Shown here one piece after another: positions 16,336-20,015 of a stretch of DNA of 20,015 nucleotides. The position numbers and the translations under genes are program-made. Origin of the DNA: an uncultured Streptomyces sp. (GTDB taxonomy: Bacteria > Actinomycetota > Actinomycetes > Streptomycetales > Streptomycetaceae). Under the pieces are notes generated by a model. That model was not told where the DNA came from. It made no database searches and saw only the letters and a program-made list of their open reading frames with translations. The stretch covers positions 1 to 20,015 of the forward strand of contig CAMLJW010000040.1 in NCBI GenBank assembly GCA_946480485.1, read 5' to 3'. The stretch's first letter is position 1; each line of letters opens with the position of its first letter.

Positions 16336-16545
16336 GGCGAGATATGTTCGGTTGTGAGGGTAATGGCGGACGCCGTCCCTCGCATATCGGAATGCCGTGC
16401 CGTGGATTTTCTGTAATCACTCGTGGCGGTGGGGTGGAGATCTCGCCTGCGGGGGAGGAGGAGGTGGAAAGTCACCAAGTCCGAGGCTCCGGGACTTGCT
16501 GGAGCCTGGTGCAAAAGGGAGATGCTCCGCCATCGACGCGGAGTG
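16336..16545 (+). ncRNA. Structured hpf leader RNA (candidate)
   Basis: Several helices can be read in this stretch before hpf. GATATG (16341-16346) pairs with CATATC (16383-16388), enclosing GAGGG (16356-16360) with CCCTC (16377-16381) and an inner GGC/GCC stem. Further on, CAAGTCC (16476-16482) pairs with GGACTTG (16492-16498), while AGGCTCC (16484-16490) pairs with GGAGCCT (16501-16507); the two are interleaved, giving either a pseudoknot or mutually exclusive hairpins. CTCCGC (16525-16530) pairs with GCGGAG (16538-16543). No protein-like frame explains it. Transcription of this region is assumed, not shown. The raiA RNA motif is known upstream of some hpf/raiA genes, but I cannot tell whether this belongs to it. 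Confidence 0.45.
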
Positions 16546-16565
16546 ATCCGGGAACGGAGTTCTGC

Positions 16566-17258
16566 GTGGACATCGTCGTCAAGGGCCGCAAGACCGAGGT
16601 GCCGGAGCGGTTCCGTAAGCACGTGGCCGAGAAGCTGAAGCTGGAGAAGATCCAGAAGCTCGATGGCAAGGTGATCAGCCTCGACGTCGAGGTGTCCAAG
16701 GAGCCCAACCCCCGACAGGCCGACCGCAGCGACCGAGTGGAGATCACGCTCCACTCCCGCGGTCCGGTGATCCGGGCGGAGGCAGCGGCCAGCGATCCGT
16801 ACGCGGCGCTGGACCTGGCGACCGACAAGCTGGAAGCCCGGCTGCGTAAGCAGCATGACAAGCGCCGCACGCGCCGTGGCACCGGCAGGCTCTCGGCCGC
16901 CGACGTAGCCGACAGCGTGCCGGGCGCGGCGACGCTCAACGGGAACGGCAGCGTCGTCCACGAGGAAGAACCCGACGCAGTGCCGACCAAGAAGATCGGT
17001 TCCCTCGAGGTGAAGGGCGAAGGCCCCCTCGTTGTGCGTGAGAAGACCCACGTCGCTTCTCCGATGACGCTCGACCAGGCTCTCTACGAGATGGAGCTGG
17101 TGGGGCACGACTTCTATCTTTTCGTCGACTCCGAAACCAAGGAACCGAGTGTCGTCTACCGGCGGCACGCATACGACTACGGCGTCATCCACCTCAGCAC
17201 GGACCCGATGGTCGCCCAGGCGCAACAGCCTTCGGCGGGTGGGGCGCTCGGCGGCTGA
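16566..17258 (+). CDS. hpf: Long-form ribosome hibernation promoting factor
   Basis: This 230-residue cytosolic protein dimerises 70S ribosomes into inactive 100S particles in stationary phase or stress. Residues 1-100 are the S30AE domain that occupies the decoding centre (MDIVVKGRKTEVPERFRKHV, then DRVEITLHSRGPVIRAEAAA). Residues 105-165 are a variable linker. Residues about 168-212 are the C-terminal dimerisation domain (HDFYLFVDSETKEPSVVYRR, then YDYGVIHL). The GTG at 16566 is chosen because it gives the exact family N-terminus and ACGGAG lies 6 nt upstream; the frame stays open to 16344, but that part lies in the structured leader. It has its own leader and downstream terminator, so is probably monocistronic. 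Confidence 0.97.
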   Translation: MDIVVKGRKTEVPERFRKHVAEKLKLEKIQKLDGKVISLDVEVSKEPNPRQADRSDRVEITLHSRGPVIRAEAAASDPYAALDLATDKLEARLRKQHDKRRTRRGTGRLSAADVADSVPGAATLNGNGSVVHEEEPDAVPTKKIGSLEVKGEGPLVVREKTHVASPMTLDQALYEMELVGHDFYLFVDSETKEPSVVYRRHAYDYGVIHLSTDPMVAQAQQPSAGGALGG

Positions 17259-17279
17259 CCTCCCCCGGTGAGCGCTGAG

Positions 17280-17321
17280 CCGGTGCCCCTGGAGTGCGCG
17301 TACGCCGCCCAGGGGCACCGG
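17280..17321 (+). terminator. Terminator hairpin after hpf
   Basis: CCGGTGCCCCTGG (17280-17292) and CCAGGGGCACCGG (17309-17321) are perfect 13-bp arms with a 16-nt loop, 21 bp after the hpf stop. No U tract follows, as is common in Streptomyces. It should separate hpf from the response regulator gene. Confidence 0.8.
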
Positions 17322-17476
17322 TGTGCGCCCCCTCGAGTCCCGTTCCGTCACCGCACTGTCGTCCGGGCATGAAATCATGGCCGTACCGGCCCCAACGGGT
17401 CGGGCATTGCCTGCCGTTGCTGTTGGCGTTGGCGATGGCACAGGAAAACAGGCCACGGCCTTCAGGGGGAGGAACG

Positions 17477-18223
17477 ATGGCGGACAGCTTCGGACCGATG
17501 CATGACGAGGATGCCGACGACGGCGTTGTCGGCATGGGCCCGGGGGCGGGCTCCCCACGCAAGGAACCCATCCGGGTCCTTGTCGTGGACGACCACGCCC
17601 TCTTCCGTCGCGGCCTGGAAATCGTGCTCGCCGCCGAGGAGGACATCCAGGTCATCGGGGAGGCGGGCGACGGGGCCGAGGCGGTCGACAAGGCCGCCGA
17701 TCTGCTGCCCGACATCGTGCTGATGGATGTACGCATGCCGAAGCGCGGCGGTATCGAGGCGTGCACCTCCATCAAGGAGGTGGCTCCCAGCGCGAAGATC
17801 ATCATGCTGACGATCAGTGACGAGGAGGCCGACCTCTACGACGCGATCAAGGCGGGCGCCACCGGCTATCTGCTCAAGGAGATCTCCACGGACGAGGTGG
17901 CCACGGCCATTCGCGCGGTCGCTGACGGGCAGTCGCAGATCAGCCCCTCGATGGCATCGAAGCTGCTCACGGAGTTCAAGTCGATGATCCAGCGCACCGA
18001 CGAGCGGCGCCTGCTGCCGGCGCCCCGGCTCACCGATCGCGAGCTGGAGGTGCTCAAGCTCGTGGCCACGGGGATGAACAACCGGGATATTGCCAAGGAG
18101 TTGTTCATCTCCGAGAACACCGTGAAGAACCATGTGCGCAACATCCTGGAGAAGTTGCAGCTGCACTCCAGAATGGAGGCCGTGGTGTACGCGATGCGGG
18201 AGAAGATCCTCGAGATCCGCTAG
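17477..18223 (+). CDS. NarL/FixJ-type response regulator (LuxR HTH), orphan
   Basis: This 248-residue DNA-binding regulator has a 30-residue acidic N-terminal extension, a receiver domain (about 32-150) with DD at 38-39, phosphoacceptor Asp84 in IVLMDVRMP, Thr112 and Lys134, and a LuxR-type helix-turn-helix (about 185-245, LTDRELEVLKLVATGMNNRDIA, then SENTVKNHVRNIL). All phosphorylation residues are intact, yet no histidine kinase gene is adjacent: hpf is upstream behind a terminator, and a convergent acetyltransferase is downstream. Its kinase must be encoded elsewhere. The start has a strong GGGGGAGG 4-5 nt before the ATG; the longer frame from 17294 lies in the terminator region. Targets are unknown; genes of this type are conserved beside secA and hpf in streptomycetes to my knowledge. 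Confidence 0.93.
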   Translation: MADSFGPMHDEDADDGVVGMGPGAGSPRKEPIRVLVVDDHALFRRGLEIVLAAEEDIQVIGEAGDGAEAVDKAADLLPDIVLMDVRMPKRGGIEACTSIKEVAPSAKIIMLTISDEEADLYDAIKAGATGYLLKEISTDEVATAIRAVADGQSQISPSMASKLLTEFKSMIQRTDERRLLPAPRLTDRELEVLKLVATGMNNRDIAKELFISENTVKNHVRNILEKLQLHSRMEAVVYAMREKILEIR

Positions 18224-18260
18224 GGCATGTCTGGAGTTCTGCTGCTGCTGGGGCGGGGCT

Positions 18261-18878
18261 TCAGTTCCGCCGCACGGCCGGCAGATACGGCGCCGTTGAG
18301 GGCAGCCCCACATCGGATGGGAGGAGGGAGCCGACCCAGCAGTCACGGCGTACACCCTTGTTGTTGATGCCGGAGCGCAGGAGGCCCTCGATGGTGAAGC
18401 CGGCGCGCTCTGCGACCGTGCGGGAACCCGTGTTGCCGACCTCCGCCCGCCACTCCACGCGATCGAGCGCCAGGTCCGTGAAGGCCCACCGGGACGCGGT
18501 GAGCACTGCCTCGGTGATGTAACCGTTGCCCCGGTGCTGCTTCGTTGCCCAGAAACCGATCTCGCCGACACCCAGGGACCGCATGGTGAGGCCGAGCGTG
18601 CCGACGAGTTCACCGGCGGCCGACAGGAAGATTCCGAAGGTGAACATCGAGGAGTCCGCCCAGCCATCGGGCGCCATCTGCTCGGTGAAGCCCGTCGCAT
18701 GCTCACGCAGATAGGGCGAGGGGATGGGGATCCAGCGCTGGATGTCGGGGTCCTGGCAGGCGTCGTAAACGGCGTCGGTGTCGTGTGTTCCCACCGGGCG
18801 CAGAAGGAGCCGCTCGGAGGTCAGTGTGACGGGGTCCATCGACCGATTCTGCTCGGCCTGCCACAGGGAAGCCATCAT
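18261..18878 (-). CDS. GNAT family N-acetyltransferase (RimJ/RimL type)
   Basis: This 205-residue protein has the RimJ/RimL-like layout: TLTSERLLLRPVGTHDTDAV near the start, the central GEIGFWATKQHRGNGYITEAV with the acetyl-CoA loop QHRGNGY (114-120), and VEWRAEVGNTGSRTVAERAGF (141-161). The donor is acetyl-CoA; the acceptor is unknown (protein N-termini or small molecules are both possible). The start at 18878 (tandem ATGATG) has GAGGGG 4 nt upstream. An in-frame ATG at 18839 (MDPVTLTSERLLL) matches the usual family start but has no ribosome binding site. It converges with the response regulator, leaving only 37 bp between stops, and diverges from secA. Confidence 0.9.
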   Translation of the reverse strand: MMASLWQAEQNRSMDPVTLTSERLLLRPVGTHDTDAVYDACQDPDIQRWIPIPSPYLREHATGFTEQMAPDGWADSSMFTFGIFLSAAGELVGTLGLTMRSLGVGEIGFWATKQHRGNGYITEAVLTASRWAFTDLALDRVEWRAEVGNTGSRTVAERAGFTIEGLLRSGINNKGVRRDCWVGSLLPSDVGLPSTAPYLPAVRRN

Positions 18879-19069
18879 TTCGCCCCTCAGTGACGGCTCG
18901 GTTACTTTTCGCTGCGCTGGTGCGGCACCTTCTGCAACTCCCGCCCGTTGTCCTGATGGCTGTCCCTGGCGGACCTCCCGACCCGGTGGGGTCCTCGCAT
19001 ACGATGGCCGTTGCTCAATACGTAATCGAAACCGACCGTCCGGCCCGACCGGCAAGGAGATAAACCCCC
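18879..19069. promoter_or_regulatory. Divergent promoter region of the acetyltransferase and secA
   Basis: This 191-bp spacer serves both genes. The secA side has a clear ribosome binding site, AAGGAG (19054-19059), 10 nt before the GTG. CATACGAT (18998-19005) is a possible -10 box for secA, without a good -35. No strong hairpin was seen. Confidence 0.45.
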
Positions 19070-20015
19070 GTGTCCGTCCTCTCGAAGATCATGCGTGCAG
19101 GCGAAGGCAAGATCCTGCGCAAGCTGCACCGCATCGCGGACCAGGTCAAGTCCATCGAAGAGGACTTCGTCGACCTCTCCGACGCCGAGCTGCGGGCCCT
19201 CACCGATGAGTACAAGCAGCGGTACGCCGACGGTGAGAGCCTCGACGATCTGCTGCCGGAGGCCTTCGCCACCGTTCGCGAGGCCGCCAAGCGCGTCCTC
19301 GGGCAGCGCCACTACGACGTGCAGATGATGGGCGGCGCGGCGCTCCACCTCGGTTATGTCGCTGAGATGAAGACCGGTGAGGGCAAGACTCTGGTCGGCA
19401 CGCTGCCCGCGTATCTGAACGCCCTCTCTGGAGAGGGCGTTCACCTCATCACGGTCAACGACTACCTGGCCGAGCGTGACTCCGAGATGATGGGCCGCGT
19501 CCACAAGTTCCTCGGCCTGACCGTCGGCTGCATCCTGGCCAACATGACGCCGGCCCAGCGCCGCGAGCAGTACGCGTGCGACATCACGTACGGCACGAAC
19601 AACGAGTTCGGGTTCGACTACCTGCGCGACAACATGGCGTGGTCGCAGGACGAACTGGTGCAGCGTGGCCACAACTTCGCGATCGTCGACGAGGTCGACT
19701 CGATCCTCGTCGACGAGGCGCGTACGCCACTGATCATCTCCGGCCCGGCCGATCAGGCCACCAAGTGGTACGGCGACTTCGCCAAGCTGGTCACACGCCT
19801 GAAGAAGGGCGAGGCGGGCAACAGCCTCAAGGGCATCGCAGAGACCGGCGACTACGACGTCGAGGAGAAGAAGCGCACCGTCGCCATCCACGAGTCCGGC
19901 GTCACCAAGGTCGAGGACTGGCTGGGCATCGACAACCTCTACGAGTCGGTGAACACCCCGCTGGTGGGCTACCTGAACAACGCCATCAAGGCCAAGGAGC
20001 TCTTCAAGAAGGACA
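19070..20015 (+). CDS. secA: Preprotein translocase ATPase SecA, 5' part (runs off the window)
   Basis: The frame starting GTG at 19070 ([20 protein letters not shown]) is open to the right edge, giving 315 residues of an enzyme usually about 900-950 long. SecA is the ATP-driven motor that pushes unfolded preproteins through SecYEG at the membrane. Visible parts are the nucleotide-binding domain 1 with Walker A MKTGEGKT (100-107), [12 protein letters not shown] (126-137), [17 protein letters not shown] (173-189), the DEAD-like DEVD (207-210) and the start of the preprotein cross-linking domain (about 225 on). The start is supported by AAGGAG 10 nt upstream and by the conserved N-terminus. It is the standard housekeeping copy by sequence. 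Confidence 0.98.
   Translation, partial: MSVLSKIMRAGEGKILRKLHRIADQVKSIEEDFVDLSDAELRALTDEYKQRYADGESLDDLLPEAFATVREAAKRVLGQRHYDVQMMGGAALHLGYVAEMKTGEGKTLVGTLPAYLNALSGEGVHLITVNDYLAERDSEMMGRVHKFLGLTVGCILANMTPAQRREQYACDITYGTNNEFGFDYLRDNMAWSQDELVQRGHNFAIVDEVDSILVDEARTPLIISGPADQATKWYGDFAKLVTRLKKGEAGNSLKGIAETGDYDVEEKKRTVAIHESGVTKVEDWLGIDNLYESVNTPLVGYLNNAIKAKELFKKD

Noticed and set aside
16344..16565. In-frame upstream extension of hpf
   Set aside because: The residues are unlike any hpf N-terminus and the DNA is explained better as a structured leader; GTG 16566 has the binding site and the family start.

Overview
The window is very GC-rich, has strong third-position GC bias, and carries a gene set typical of a Streptomyces chromosome (or a close relative in Streptomycetaceae). 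Most of it is the conserved core locus mtnA - mtrA - mtrB - lpqB - comF - hpf - NarL-type response regulator - secA. Opposite mtnA is the conserved actinobacterial membrane/MoxR cluster. All family calls come from reading the protein sequences; no database search was run.

Region by region. (1) 1-3368 is accessory-looking: a perfect hairpin, a broken IS5-family transposase, a large PAS-GAF-SpoIIE phosphatase with a C-terminal anti-sigma-type kinase domain, and about 430 bp with no convincing gene. (2) 3369-8982, minus strand, is a tightly coupled five-gene operon read from right to left: GPDPase-type membrane protein, DUF4129 protein, DUF4350 protein, MoxR AAA+ ATPase, DUF58 protein. (3) 9123-10286, plus strand, is mtnA (methylthioribose-1-phosphate isomerase), divergent from that operon. 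(4) 10470-15074 is the mtrA-mtrB-lpqB signalling operon. (5) 15075-15390 is an unusual non-coding stretch with a 10-bp tandem repeat, an 8-bp repeat and two exact Streptomyces-type DnaA boxes just before comF (15391-16248). (6) 16249-17258 is a long, strongly structured leader followed by the long-form hibernation factor hpf and a hairpin terminator. (7) 17477-18223 is an orphan NarL/LuxR-type response regulator, convergent with a GNAT acetyltransferase (18261-18878). (8) 19070 to the right edge is the 5' part of secA.

How the genes work together. MtrB (sensor kinase), MtrA (regulator) and LpqB (lipoprotein that in mycobacteria works with MtrB) form one signalling unit for cell-cycle, development and envelope control. 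MoxR, DUF58, DUF4129 and DUF4350 probably form an envelope-associated chaperone or assembly module. Hpf silences ribosomes in stationary phase, and the neighbouring response regulator and SecA are housekeeping neighbours.

No wholly new multi-gene system is evident. The points most worth a second look are: the RNA structure potential of the hpf leader (a possible pseudoknot and a switch-like anti-ribosome-binding-site pairing); the G8 tract in the mtrB/lpqB overlap, where a -1 shift would fuse MtrB to LpqB in frame; the paired DnaA boxes before comF; the 6-copy decamer array; and the insertion-scarred left end.
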